Shown piece by piece: positions 1 through 12,400 of a stretch of 64,000 bases of DNA; the stretch's first letter is position 1, and every line of letters begins with the position of its first letter. Source of the stretch: Leucocoprinus leucothites (Eukaryota > Basidiomycota > Agaricomycetes > Agaricales > Agaricaceae); the NCBI GenBank assembly GCA_013368445.1, contig JAACJO010000003.1, forward strand, positions 1,488,001 through 1,552,000. Direction: 5' to 3'. The notes under the pieces were generated by a model that did not search any database, was not told the origin of the DNA, and saw nothing but the letters and a program-made list of their open reading frames with translations. The translations under genes and the position numbers were made by a program.

Positions 1-2
1 CC

Positions 3-878
3 AGGTACTCTGCAAAAAAGCTTTGGGATGATATTTCACCATCGTCGAGTTTCTGGACTTTTGATCGCCAAGCCGAGCGTTCTTATGGTATTTTATCGCT
101 TCACATAGAAAAGCAAAATGAAGATACAAGATGGTCCCATGTGTTTGCTAGTGCCGGCACAGATTCGGCTGCCGACGAAGACATTGACGTACCAGAGACG
201 CTCGATCCTTCTGAGCTCTGGAACATCCGGGAGGCTCTGGAAAAATACACAGCAGCGTTACAAGGCGAAGATATCAGCGGCCTTGGACTTGGACAGGGTG
301 TACCGAGCCTAGCCGAGAACGAGCTTGACGAAGAAGTAGATTCTTCTGTTGGCAGGAAGGCATTTATCACTTGGGTTTCTGACCCCACCCGACAAGGCCA
401 ACAGCCCGAGTTCCTGTCACCTCAGCAAAGTCCATTCCCTTTCCAACTCCTGTCGACCCCCATTCCTGGGCATACCAGTGATCTCACTTCGCTCATTGTC
501 AAGAGCAACATTGACGGCACTGTATTTGAGCTTGGTGGCGATATTTCCGGGAGCTCCCAACCTCCACAATGGAAACACACTGCAACATTCCCCGCCTTGG
601 CATTTGTGCTCGCTTCAAAAAGGGACACCCGATTCACGCACCATATTCCGGGTCAATGTGTCTTTGCTTTTGAGAGCGGTTCAAACAATCGGGGAGGGAA
701 TGTATACATATACTACCCAGCAGGCCCCAAAGCCCTTACGGCGAAGCAATCCATTCTCAAAATCAACGACGGGCGCGGAGGGGCACTCATGGGCATTGGA
801 TCATTTACGGATAACCACGGGAAGGCGGTCATTGCCTGCTTGACCGAGGGTGAGTTGACGCTGATTAGGGGTTTATAG
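3..878 (+). CDS. NUDCD1-like CS-domain protein, C-terminal part (5' end outside window)
   Basis: The reading frame is already open at the left edge and runs to TAG at 876-878, so only the last 291 or so residues are present. The first translated residues (KKLWDDISPSSSFWTFDR, then a run ending in DTRWSHVF) resemble the closing strands of a CS/p23-type domain, as in NudC-family co-chaperones. After a linker with acidic residues comes a mostly beta-strand-like C-terminal half (for example GKAVIACLTEGELTLIRGL), which fits the NUDCD1/CML66 architecture, where the CS domain is followed by a beta-propeller-like region. NudC-family proteins assist Hsp90 and dynein-related complexes. No intron is needed in the visible part. 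The assignment rests on remembered family features, and the N-terminal half cannot be checked. Confidence 0.62.
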   Translation, partial: RYSAKKLWDDISPSSSFWTFDRQAERSYGILSLHIEKQNEDTRWSHVFASAGTDSAADEDIDVPETLDPSELWNIREALEKYTAALQGEDISGLGLGQGVPSLAENELDEEVDSSVGRKAFITWVSDPTRQGQQPEFLSPQQSPFPFQLLSTPIPGHTSDLTSLIVKSNIDGTVFELGGDISGSSQPPQWKHTATFPALAFVLASKRDTRFTHHIPGQCVFAFESGSNNRGGNVYIYYPAGPKALTAKQSILKINDGRGGALMGIGSFTDNHGKAVIACLTEGELTLIRGL

Positions 879-1255
879 ATAATAGGGAACAATTGGGAAT
901 ATGGAGTATACACAAATCGTACACTAACAACAGCCGTCACGGACAGAGGAAAGGGAAAAGCTGGGAGAAAGGAAAAGTGAGAGAAAGTTGGCAGTGCGTA
1001 AGTAGCGTGTAAGATACGGATATTGCAGACACCGTCCTTATCACCTGGTTTTGCAGATGTACATTGCTACATAGTATGGATATCTGAGGGAACAATTGAC
1101 GCGAAGTATGTATAGATAAACACAATCGAAGCGTTCTGCAAGCCCAGAAAGCAAAAAAAAGAAAGGGTTGTCGAAGGAGAGACGAGATTATTACGAAGCC
1201 CAGAAAACCAACCACGCTCGAGGACGAACTACATTACAAATCTATGAAATCTCGA
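879..1255. other. Intergenic, convergent 3' ends
   Basis: This stretch lies between the stop codons of the NUDCD1-like gene (+) and the PP2C gene (-). It is purine-rich (repeated GGAAAG, GAGAAAG and GAAAAG motifs) and presumably holds the two 3' UTRs. I see no open frame with coding character and no RNA gene. Confidence 0.6.
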
Positions 1256-3299
1256 TCATTGTGACTTCAAGGGGTCCTCGCTCGCGTCAAGGAACCCCTC
1301 AACTTTGGTAACTGGGGATGCAGCGTCTCCGGAAGGTTGTGATGAGAGCTGCTGCACTGGAGGGACCCGAACCTTAGCATCGCCATTCGGTAGGGATTTC
1401 GGAGGCGGGGGTGCCTCCCCCTGTAATTCCCTATCCTCCGATGCGTCCGACATATTTGTATCACCTTCGTCGTCTAGATCCTTCTCAAACTCATCCAATC
1501 GCGCTTTGAGCTGTTGGGTGGGGTCGGGCGACTCGGGGCGACCTCCAAGTGAGAATGTTTGGCTAAAGAACGAGTTTGAGGACATATCCTCTTCCTCCTC
1601 ATCTTCGCTGTCCTCTGGGCCAAACATCAAATTTCCATTGTCGTTCATGATACCGGAGCCCGGATGGAATGAAATCCCTCCAGTACTGCCAAGTACTCGA
1701 GCAAAGCCACTAAGACCTGACCCTGCCAAAAATCCCAGTGAATGATTATCTTCTTCGTGAAATGTTCGGTTGGTGTTACGGTTGGCCATAGCTTCCATCC
1801 TGGCCTTAAAGGACATCATTCGACTCTGAGAATAGAGCTGAGGCAGTGAGCTTGGAGTCTCACGGCCGTATTTCTTTTCGACGCGATCTTTAATCCATGA
1901 ATACCACTCATCTTTTGTGCGCCCCTGAAGGAGAGCGACAATGAGAATGGTCATGTTGTCGCAACCAATACCTGCTCCAGAAGCAGTATCGGGGGCGAGG
2001 CAGTAGTCGCAGATCATCTTACCAATCTCCGTGAGATCCTTGCCCTCGTAGATTTGGTACCTCACGAAGTCGACGACCTGCTGTGAGGAAAGACAGTCCC
2101 AAATTCCTAGACAATGGGTAAGCTCCGAATAAGTAGAGACGAGAGTTGTCATACCATCACAAGCTATGACAAGGAATTCATCCTCCTCTGTTATATCATG
2201 GCAAGTCACATCCGGATTAGCAGTGATGATCTGAGCTTCTGGTCCTAACGACCAATTTTTCTTGAACTGGAAATCACCCAAGGCACGAGAAAGTGCGAGA
2301 TTCCCTTTGTAAAATGGTCAAGAAATGATTTGGTGTCTTGGAAGCCACTCACCATTGACACGACCATATTCAATGTAACCACCAGCATCACAGATTCTAG
2401 TCCGTTCGGCTATGATATCGTCCTCAGGAGGTATGCGCAGTTAAATGTATGATGACATACAGTCGTTTGTGGGCTTATGGTCAAAACTTAATGGCTTCAC
2501 TTCACCTTTGATCCCAATGACCGACCTCGAGTCACCTGCATTAGCCTATATTTTTTCTGAACACTTCAGTATTAATAAGGTTATTTCTGCGACTTACAAC
2601 GTAAATCTTATCTTCCGTAACTAGTGCGGCAACGGCCGTGCAACCGGATGGGTCTTTTGTATGCGCGGGGTCTTAGCAAAGATAATCAAATCGGTAAAAG
2701 CAACATAAAGGAGGCAAATGGCGACATACCTGACTGAAGCTCCTGATCCACACCCAAAAACACTTGCTTGAGAGCCGTCTCGTAGTCCTTGTCTTTGTAT
2801 GATTCCTCTAAGACGAGGCGCTTATGAAGGTGCTGTCCCGCATATTTAGCAACATTACTTCCTAAGAGCGAGTTAGGCAATCAGGAAGGTCAAGCGCAGG
2901 CAAGAGGCATACCACCGTGTCCATCGTACACAGCAAAGAATGCATTTGCATCTTTGTTTTCTTCATCAAGCTCCAAGACTGCGGCGTGCGCGTCCTCCAT
3001 GGCTACAGGTCAGAGATAAGTGTTGTCGTTTTACGCAACAAGAGGTATTGACGAGGATTGTGTTCAAACGACGGAACTCACTGATCCGCCATCCTTGCAT
3101 ATCTGCTACGCCGTAGACAAACCGCGAGTTCTCCCCCGCCTCTGTGGCCTTATCCATCGCTGATGAGCGCATTATGTTAGGAAAGCGTAGCGTATGACGA
3201 CAAAAGTGAACGGCTCGCCTGGAAATGAAAGTGTTTGACCCTTGGAAATGCGTGTAGATGAACGACTGCAGAAATTTTGAAAGAGAGAATATGTACCAT
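1256..3299 (-). CDS. PP2C-type Ser/Thr protein phosphatase (Ptc2/Ptc3-like)
   Basis: Mn/Mg-dependent phosphatase of the PPM family; fungal Ptc2/Ptc3 relatives down-regulate stress MAP kinases and checkpoint signalling. My ten-exon model is 3297-3299, 3219-3240, 3082-3159, 2913-3002, 2730-2861, 2598-2671, 2461-2545, 2353-2409, 2155-2304 and 1256-2106. It totals 1542 nt, exactly 513 codons plus stop. The protein starts MGQTLSFPA, the usual PP2C N-terminus, then GWRITMEDAH (metal-binding Glu/Asp), YDGHGG, ANAGDSRS, GNLALSRALGDF, CDGIWDC and GCDNMT, so the catalytic residues are present. A roughly 200-residue acidic, Ser-rich tail follows. Two junctions are odd: only the ATG precedes intron 1 (3241-3296), and intron 2 (3160-3218) needs a GC donor. 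The 48-nt intron 2107-2154 is stop-free and in frame inside the CDG...WDC motif. Confidence 0.92.
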
Positions 3300-6200
3300 G
3301 GCTGGACTATTTGTGGTAGATTTTGGTAGTCGAGGAGAGGTGATGGGATCAGGAAAAGGGACGAATATCGGGTGCAGATGAACTTGTGGTAATAAGGGAA
3401 AAGAAACAAAACTTCAAAGATGGGGGGAGAAGATGGAGCGGTCGTGTGGCATAGGGCTCGAAGATAATTGCACAGGATCGGCACTTCGGCGCTATTTGTT
3501 GTTGTTTGCGATCTTTTATCTATATATTAAATCCTGTGCTTGGTTGCCCTTCTGCCCTGTACAGCTCACACTGTCTTCTAATCTGCTTATAATCAATACA
3601 ACATCTCTTCAAAAAGCTTGTGACTCGAGGAAAACAGCACACTGCTGCTTTCAAGCGCTAATCAGATGGTGGCCACTCATTCGGCATCCCCAAGGGAGTA
3701 TGCTTTTTTTCTTTTCACGCTAAACCAGCCTTACCGGTTGCACAATTTGTCTGTAGGGTTGGCCTTTTCTTTCCTTAAGAACACACTACCAAACCCCGGA
3801 TCTCGTAGTCTTGAGCCTCGACGATGAAGAGAAACGAGTATAAGGATCTTTGAATGATCTAGTCGACGACAACGAGTAACACCCATTACCAAAAATAAAT
3901 TATAAGTGTGAGGACAAGCCTCCGTACGCCACAGAAAATTTCCTCGGTAGCGCAACTTGGTATCAAAGAGGGCAACAAAAATAGTTGACTTTTACAGAAT
4001 CTCCCCGTTTCGCTGTTAAGTGCTCCTGTATATAAAGGTGCGAACTGGGTGCATCAACCACGCCTTGCATCGGTTAGAGACTGCAACGACTCGAAGAACA
4101 GCAAATCCTATGAGAGGCCGATAGACAGCCATCCAACACTACACAATTTATTAAATGACGTATATTATTAACGTCAGAGAACAATATGAGCGTCTTAGGG
4201 TTCCACTTCCCGAGATCTCGAGCTTAAGTACGTTTGCGCTAGCGGACTTTGTAGAACATCGTGTGTCCCAGTATATAGGCGTCTAAACATTTTCCTGTAG
4301 CGTCAAGAGCTAAATATAACTGGATCTCCAGCTTCGCGTGTTGTGGGGCTATTGCTGATTCACTGCCCAAGTGTACAGGAATTTAGGAGCGCATGTATTC
4401 TGGCACGGTATATGACACAAACCAAGGCAGCACTTACTATCCCGGGACTTGGCCGCCGAACTAGTCAAGATTCGAGGCAAAGCGTGGTGACCGTCACAAA
4501 CAGACATCGGAGACAGGACCCTCTACGGGTATAAACTGTCATTTAGGCGCAGCCAGTAATCGACGTGTTCACGAAACATCCTCTACAGATCTAAGAGCGA
4601 ATGGGTAGCATTGAGTGGTTTCAAATAGCTCGTACACTCATCAGTGATTGCAACAACACAACGAATGGCTGACTGTTTGAGCATATGGAATTCTTGCAGT
4701 GAAGCTCGGCACGAGGCAACTGGAAGCTCGAGGCTTCACACTAGCAGGATCATATGCTGTCCCAAGAGGGTTTGAGGTCTGAATGTGACTTGGGAAGGTC
4801 GCAAATGCGAAGTAGAACTTGTGAAAGCTCCTGGGATAATGCACCCCGCTATAAAGAATTTCCCTTGCCATCCCTTTACCAGACTACAGGATTCCTGGGC
4901 GGCGTTTACCGTCATGGAATCGAAGCCATTTGCGAGCATCTGAGTAGTGAGAGAATACGCCCAAGCGAAGACAAGCGTGGTTAGAAATCCACAAAAAATT
5001 CAGTTTCACTTACCCGCCAGTGGATAACAGAGACGGTAGTCAAAGCGACTACAGCATGGTCTCATAATTCCGTATGTGCAGGAGAAAGTTATACAAGTAA
5101 TAGGAAGGTTCTCAGAATCACCCTCGGACGCCAGGAGGCAGCCAGAAACAGTGGAGGCAGGTAGAGGGCCGGATTCCAGGGTCATCGGATTGTTTGATAT
5201 AAATGTAATGTTCTAAATTAAGCACACAACCCATTCGCTACAGAGGACGAACGTGCGTGCTTCAGAATATTGCTAGTGGGTACAACCCTTCCCTTCTCTC
5301 GGTAGCTGTAGAACATTGGGAGTTAGAACCAGTTTCGTGGATACGGGTGAATATACTTCAGCTTGAAGGCGTCAATATACGGTCATTACAACCTCACAGA
5401 ATACCAAATGACGCATTGGCAAAAGGTTGGTGGTTAAGAACTGAAACTAACGTCCGGAGCCTTCCCCAGCCTTCCATGATTGAGAAGAACCGAAGCCGAA
5501 TATATGCCTTTGCCTCATGATGATCCCGCGGCAAAACTTAAGGTTTTGATCACGATGCAGCTACTCACTGTTATCCAAGGTCAAATCCCTGGGCCTTTGT
5601 CATCGGCCGTCACTACTGTTTATAATTGCCACATCTGAGAAGCAGGCTCAGGTGGCCGTAGCAGCCACATTTGCGGACCAATCACCGTCCAAAATTTGTG
5701 GTCGCGTGCGCAAAATTCTACCGTAAAGTCAGATCTAGGAGGGTTCCTTGTCGGTCCCAGGGATGCTGTCGTTAATCAAAAGCTCAAAAGGGGCAAGATC
5801 CCTGTTCTACTCGTTGGTCGTGTGCACATTTCTGTCGCGAATGGAGCGGGGTAGGAGGCTGGGCTCAGAGCCTCGATCCACCTGGGAGTGGTTACGTACC
5901 TGGATGCATCAAGCTTTTAGCTGTACTTACGACGATAAGCCACGTGAGAACTGGTTTGCATTTCAGTCGCGTTATTTGGTACTCTCCAGCAGATATCGTA
6001 AGCCTTTGCCTGCTTTTGTTTTGCCGAAATATCTGAAACCTAGGGAAGGGCAGTCGTATGAAATGAAATTTAACCAGTTAAAGATATCATAGAAGAGTCC
6101 GAAAACCCTCCGTAATCGTCGTACAAGGCTCGACCGCTCAATCAACGTTTTAGAGCTAATGAGACCAATGGGTAAAAATTTGAGCGCTCAGACTTCAATA

Positions 6201-6882
6201 AAGCTTGCATTGAAGCTGTCTTGTTCCCAGTATTTCAACGCCTACCTGCCCAATGTATCCAGACGTTTTCAGCCTCGTGATCTCAGTAGCGGGGCGGACC
6301 TCAGCTGCATATTAAGAGTTGATGCGAAGTACTGCATCATGCCATAATTGCCAGCGGCCGGCGTTTTTGTGGCTGAGAGAATTTCAGCGTTAGGAGTCAA
6401 GGGAGTGAACATGAACGGGGAAGTCACAGGCCCTGTAGCAGATTTTCAGTTTTGTGACCATGATTGCATGATAAGGAGGCGGGAGAGGCCTGGGCGATAA
6501 ACATTGACATTTGCAATGACCTGCCGATCGATCGCAGGGTTAGTTGCCCGATCCATATCACGAGCTTTCCTCTTTAGGTCCGGCTCAGAATTCATGTCTT
6601 CCCCGTTCCTCTCCAATTGACTCGGAGCTATAAGTAGCCTCCCTATTTTTTTCAGTCCCACCACTCCATTGGCCCCATAACAGTCTTGGCATACTTTCTC
6701 CTTGCCTCCCACCAGATACATCTACTCAACCTCTCCCGTGAGTAGAACCCTTCTTCCTCTAGTGAGTTTTGTGCTTCTGACATTTCATTCACCTATCCCA
6801 TTTTAGACCGGCTTATCTAGGCCCTCTTAAGTACTTAAATACTTGTAAAGACCACGCCGTAAGGTGTTGTATCCTCCCCAAA
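3300..6882. other. Gene-poor intergenic stretch
   Basis: About 3.6 kb between the PP2C start and the zinc-finger gene. The open frames are short (the longest is 5748-6092 plus, 114 codons), show no conserved motif and do not chain through plausible splice sites, so I call no gene. It includes a TATA-like element near 4029-4038, the sequence TGACGT...ACGTCA at 4156-4176, and AT-rich segments. It could hold PP2C promoter sequence, a decayed mobile element or a non-coding RNA, but I see no terminal repeats or transposase remnant. Confidence 0.45.
4156..4176. promoter_or_regulatory. CRE-like inverted repeat TGACGT-N9-ACGTCA
   Basis: Two half-palindromes, TGACGT at 4156-4161 and ACGTCA at 4171-4176, form an inverted repeat with a 9-bp AT-rich spacer. 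TGACGT is the core recognised by CREB/ATF-type bZIP factors. The spacing is unusual for a single dimer, and no gene start lies within 500 bp, so a regulatory role is only a possibility. Confidence 0.25.
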
Positions 6883-7607
6883 ATGAGCCATTCTAACATC
6901 TACCCCTTTCCAAACTCCTCACTCGTGGTGTGTCTCATCTCTTCTATTCCGCCAACCCGTACTGACGCCTAACCCAGTCGAGCCCGTCGTCCACTATAGC
7001 CCCACGCCGACGCGTGAGGTCCCGGACGTTATCTCTTCTCCCAGCAAACTCCGGGATATCAAAGGGATCCACTGGTCCCGAATCCCCAAAGGCAGAACCC
7101 ACCACATGGACCAGTAACTCATTCCTGAGTCACATAGCATGTGGCTCGTTCGTGCCCAACACTCCAGCTGCCGCAGCCTTACGCACGTTCCTACCTACTA
7201 CGGTTGCGCATGTTCGAGGACGCTCAAGATATAGCTCTCTACATCTCGAAAAGGAACTTGAAACCCCACCCTCACCGTCTTCAGCTGTTCCTTTCATTAC
7301 ACGTACCCTGCCCTTGTCTTCCGATTCACGCTCGCCATCCCCAGTAAGAGTTCATCAGACGTATCCCAAAGTCCGAAGAGCTTCGAGGAGCCGAGTGGTG
7401 TCGGAGACTCATCCTAGCGGCCTGCACCCAATTCTTGCTGGTCTTGAGCGGCGATCTAAATTTTGCATCAGGAAAGGTGCCTGTGCGACGTGCAAACGGG
7501 TTGGGAGCGACTTCCCTCAATGCGGGAAGTGTGGTGACAGTTGGTGTTCGAGAGAGTGCAGGCTTAACGGCGGCAAAAAACATATTTGCAGAAATCGGCC
7601 TACTTGA
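6883..7607 (+). CDS. Small protein with C-terminal MYND-like zinc finger
   Basis: Two exons, 6883-6927 and 6978-7607, joined by a 50-nt GT-AG intron (donor GTGTGT, acceptor CCCAG), give 224 residues. Residues 1-180 are Ser/Pro/Arg-rich and look disordered. The C-terminus carries a cysteine array, C184-x2-C187-x9-C197-x2-C200-x4-C205-x3-C209-x7-H217-x-C219. This matches MYND zinc-finger spacing except that the last pair is H-x-C instead of the usual H-x3-C. MYND fingers bind Pro-rich peptides in partner proteins. The function of this protein is unknown; no SET domain or other enzyme domain is present. It is convergent with BUD22, with 111 bp between stops. Confidence 0.72.
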
Positions 7608-7718
7608 TTTCCGAGCCGAGATAACCACAGCCTACTCCTAGACTCTCTTTTATTTATTTCTGTACGACCTGGAATATGAGTGCATGGTATAGCTACTGAG
7701 CCACCCACGAGCGATATT

Positions 7719-9222
7719 CTAATCCGAGAACTTGATTTTGGTTCCTTGACTTAGTCTTATCCCTGCGCTCTGCTGCTCTTTCAATTTCCGCTTTGCCTCC
7801 CAGGAGGGGTGCAAAGGTTGGTTAATCGGTTGCGAGGGCCTCGGCTCGCTATTTGGTGACTGTTTACCGCCGTCAGTGGCGATGTTTAATCTTGGGGGGC
7901 GCTGGAAACTGCGGTGAACGCCTTTTTGTTTGTTCTTATCGGCACTCTCGCGAAGTTTGTTTTGAGCTTCGAGCTCTTTTTTCTTGTGATTTGCATTTCT
8001 GCCGTATTTCTTTTCCCATATTCTATATTATAGTTAGCGAGGTGAGGGACAAATATGGAATGTCGCTTACGCTCGTCGAGCGCGCTGGCCTCGGCGGTTT
8101 TTCTTCTGACCGGAATCAGCAAGTTTCGCCTCGGCATCGCTCCAGTCAGACTCATCCGAGCCCCGGATAAATCCCACCGAAAGCGAAGGAAGGAATGTTG
8201 ACGTTGCACTGCTGGGCTGTTTGGCCACTGCCTGGGTTAGCTTCATGTGGCGGCCACTTTTGATGTCGTTCTCAGATTCCGAGTCTTCTGGTTCTTTATT
8301 CCCTGAGCTGATTCCTGAGTCCCAATTATCCGCATTGGGTTCTTCCTCTTCATCGACTGTTCCTGATTCCCAGCCTGTCCCGTCGATAATCCTCTCCTCT
8401 TCATCTGGGCTCACCTCGAATTCCGCACCCGCATGGATATTCGTCATGGTTTTCCCCTTTTGTGATACAAGGATCTTCGCAATTCGGGAAGCCTCCGGTT
8501 GGTCACCCGCATCATCTTCTCTGCGTGATTTCTTCGGCTGATGTCCTAGGAGTTGCCGCAGATCCTCACATAAGGACAAAATCTCAGTTGCGAGTATCTT
8601 GGAACTGAGTAAGCGACTGTGAACTTTTGCCGCCGGCCTCTCCTTCGGAGACGTTGACAGGATTTTGTCGCCTAGCTCTTGAGATAGAGATATTTGAACC
8701 TGCTCGTGCTTTGATAATAATTTGTCCTTCATTATCTTTGTCTTCGTGGCGGTGTTGGCAAACTTTTCATGGTCGATGCTCTTCATGATAAGATGAGCTA
8801 ATATTGGGTATGGAATGGAAGCACCAGACCTTCAGAACATCGAGCTGTGCCTCATGTTCTGCTATATCTGTGGCTTTCTCTCCCCTTTTCCTGGTGATTC
8901 CGTGGGTATATTCATATTTCTGCCGAGGGAAAATACCGAACCTTAGGTCTTTCAGTTTCTTCACGAGTTTCTGCGTTTCGAAAGCTTTTGCCTTCTTTGC
9001 CGCCTTCCTGACCTCCTTAAGCCCATGATGCTGGGGGAAATACGTAAACAAAGAGGAAAGAGTCATGAAAATTTCAGCCTACCAGTTTCCCAGGTATTCT
9101 TGACGCATCATCCTACTTCTATCAGTCAATTCTGAGTTGTGGCCTTAGAGCTTCAGATAACTCGCTACAGAAATTTCAGGTTCATCCCATTTGCGCTTTG
9201 AGCCTCTGCTGGGTTTCTCCAT
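7719..9222 (-). CDS. BUD22: BUD22/SRFBP1-family ribosome biogenesis protein
   Basis: Nucleolar factor needed for 18S rRNA processing and 40S assembly in yeast. Five exons (9169-9222, 9083-9112, 8830-9030, 8071-8780, 7719-8022) total 1299 nt, giving 432 residues. The N-terminus MEKPSRGSKRKWDEPE leads to the family hallmark KEVRKAAKKAKAFETQK, then an acidic middle with repeated NWDSG-like motifs. The C-terminal block has SVGFIRGSDESDWSD, IWEKKYGRNANHKKKELE and LHPSWEAKRKLKEQQ, ending in GTKIKFSD, as expected for BUD22. Exon 2 is only 30 nt. Its start lies 254 bp from the divergent TBCD start. All introns are GT-AG and 48-56 nt long. Confidence 0.93.
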
Positions 9223-9476
9223 GTTTTTGACTCGTATTCTATGGACGTGGTAATGTAAAGGTCACCGAAGGCGAGAGTGTGAGAGGCAGATGGTGTTGAT
9301 GTTCTTGGATAGAGTGTGAACTTTGAAGCATGTGTTGGGCCGTTATAGTTTGCCCTGAAAGGAGATGGCAAACAACGCGGGAGCGCAATAACTTATGACT
9401 TCACTTATTTGTCCAACGCGAAAGTACATATTGATGATCAACTCGGACCACTTTTGGATTCATCTCCTCCTCCCAG

Positions 9477-12400
9477 ATGGCCTATAAAGAGACGGAAGAG
9501 AAGCAATATGCTAAGTTTGAGAGACATGATGACTTTGTGGCCTTTCAGAATTCACTGATAGACCTTGACCTATACGACGAGCCCGACCGTGACCTCGACA
9601 GCAAGGAATTCCTCTTACTCCAGAAACTGAACGTTATCGTGAGTATCCCAGGCATTGGATGTCTTGAAGGCACACCAACATCATGCAACTAGTTTGGCGA
9701 ATATCAAGAACAACCATATCTTCTTGATCCGTTTTTGGAGTCGCTGGTCACTCCGGTCGTTGAGAAGATCAAGTCTTTCGCTCGTACTTATGATGGAACT
9801 GACTCCAAAGTACCTTCTTCCGGAAGGGTTGACCGTCTACTGCTACTGCTCTACGGATATATCAAGTTCCGAGGACACAAAACCATCAGTTCGTCAATAT
9901 TTTGCCTCTAGTTGTCGACCTTTAGTCACGATTTCCTCAGCCAGATTTTTTCCTCACGAGATTGCGGACTTGCCCATTGCTCTCAACTTTATGTTGATGG
10001 AGCAAAGTATTGTGCATAGCAATCCACAATGGGCACTCCGTTATGTGATGATGCTGTGGCTATCCCTCGTCGTAATGATTCCTTTTGACCTGGCGCAATT
10101 TGACGACGAATCAAAGTTTGGTCACACTGCACGATCACTCGAAAGCGTTGGAAAGTTATACCTCGGAAAGGCAGGCTTGGAGAGGGATGGTGCGGCTTTG
10201 TTGCTGTCGCGGCTCTACATGCGGTGCGTAAGCCGGAGAAGTCTGATGTACACGAGTAATTGAGCGGTGGTCTGCAGAAAAGATATGATGTACGCGTTTC
10301 CTGAATTCGCCCACTCTCTCAAGACACAAGTCTCCTCCCAAACTATGGATGTTATTACGGTAGATCCTGACTTCAGCTCGGGCTATGTTTACAACTGAGA
10401 GATTCTAGGCAATCGGGTATCTCCAAGTGATCAACGAGATTGTGAAGAACGGCTCTGCAGACCAAGTGCAGAATTTAGAACTGGTGTATCTTGAGATCAT
10501 CAATGCTATAAACGACACGATATCCCTCTCCGGAAATACTCTCCTACGGAAGATGAGGACCAAACTTATGTCGAGAATGGCAACACGCCTGCTTCCAACC
10601 CCGAAGGTCAGAAGAAGAGGAAGACTATTGGAGGACTCCTCGCTTCCAGGCCAGGACGAGGTCTTTCCTGACGAGTATGAGATACCAGAGACTGTCGAGA
10701 CTCTTCTCCAGAGTTTATTTGATACTCTCCAGGATAAGGTAAGAGGATGTCTATTCGCCAAGCACGGAGCACTAATTTCTAAAAAGGATACAATAGTACG
10801 CTGGTCTGCAGCTAAAGGGGTAGCGCGGATAGCGGAGAGGCTACCACGGGATTTTGCTTCCCAGATTCTTGACACCGTGATGGACATGTTCAGCATCCAT
10901 TCAGTGGCGGCCGCTACGCTCTATGACCTGCCTGCAATCGCAGAAAGTACTTGGCATGGCGCTGCTCTCGCGTGTGCTGAGATAGCTCGCCGCGGCCTTG
11001 TGACTTCTGACCAACTTCCAACCCTCATCGAGTGGATATCGAAGGCACTTTACTTTGATCTCCGCAAAGGCGCTCACTCGATTGGCTCCAACGTTCGTGA
11101 CGCGGCTGCATATGGTCTGTGGTCACTTGCAAGAACCCAGAACGTCGCGTTATTGCAGCCCCATTCGAACGACTTGGCCCGTCGGCTGGTTACGGTCGCG
11201 CTATTTGATCGGGAAATTCACATTCGTCGGGCTGCCAGTGCTGCGTTCCAAGAACATGTTGGAAGGACGGTGAAGATCCATAGTTTTGTTTATGTGAAGT
11301 AGATGGTTACTCACTATTGCTCGTAGAACCTCTTTCCTCATGGTATTGGCGTGCTCGGGAAAACGGATTTCTATGCCATTAGCGGGAGGCGAAGCGCATT
11401 CCTTACCGCTGCGCCACAGGTAGCAGAGTCAGTCGGTGTTGTTCCACCTGTTGCTTCTCACATACTCATCTAGTCAAATCAAGGCACCCTGAGTACCGCT
11501 CTCACCTTATTGATCATTTGTTGAACGTCGTTTTAAGACACTGGGACATTGGTATGAGGGAGTTGGGCTCTCAATCACTCCGTGCGATCTGTGAACTCAG
11601 TCTCCTGGACCTTGGACCCAGTATCACAACCAGAGTGGTGCGACTCAACGCTGTGGTTCGCAACGTTCAGTGCTGATTCATGCTCTTTAGGTCGAGCTAC
11701 TCAAATCCTTTGATATTGCTGACGTTCAGGGTGGCCTCCTGGCTTTGAGTGAGATATCGGTGGCTTATCGAGAGAAAGTGGACGATCCAGAGCTTCAGGA
11801 ACAACTACTGCGACAGGTGTGTATTTTTCGTGATTCCTGAGAGAAGTTAATTGATACGCCTCTTCAGACATTCTCTCATCTGGCGTCTGTTAACAACGAA
11901 ATTTTGTTTGGGCCTCGCAGCGGCACCACGACCGCCGCTGCTTGTCAGCTAATCGGGAACGCTATCACTTTGACAGAAATCGAACTCAAAGAGAAATCTT
12001 CTGTCCCCAGTTGGAGGAAGATCATTGATCATGGACTGCGTTTTAGGCTCCAAGATGTCCAGGAGGTAGCTGCAGAGGCCTATGCGACAATAAGCAAGAG
12101 AGAAGATCTTTCAAGCGATGTCAAGAAGTGGGTCTTGTGTCTTTTTTACTCTGATGTTTACCTTTTTTTTCTAGGCTCATCAAGGACCTCAAATCCGGTC
12201 TAACTATCGTTCAACAAAGTCTTCCTCGTGTCCTCGGACTTGTCGATTACAACAAATGCCCAGGGTGCTTTAACCTTGCTTTGGGATACCTCCTTGACAA
12301 TACCAAACCATCTGTGAGTGGAGCTCATATGATACATGTTCAGACCATCCAATGATGATGCATAGTCTAAAGCTGCTGTCGAAATAAGACGAAACAGCTA

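Noticed and set aside
1305..1745. 146-codon plus-strand frame
   Set aside because: Antisense to the acidic, Ser-rich tail of the PP2C gene; the Ser/Phe-rich product is a shadow of Asp/Glu codons.
11391..11425. A-box-like string TGGCGCAGCGGTAAGG on the minus strand
   Set aside because: It lies inside TBCD coding exon 7 (encoding AFLTAAPQVA) and has no matching B box or cloverleaf.
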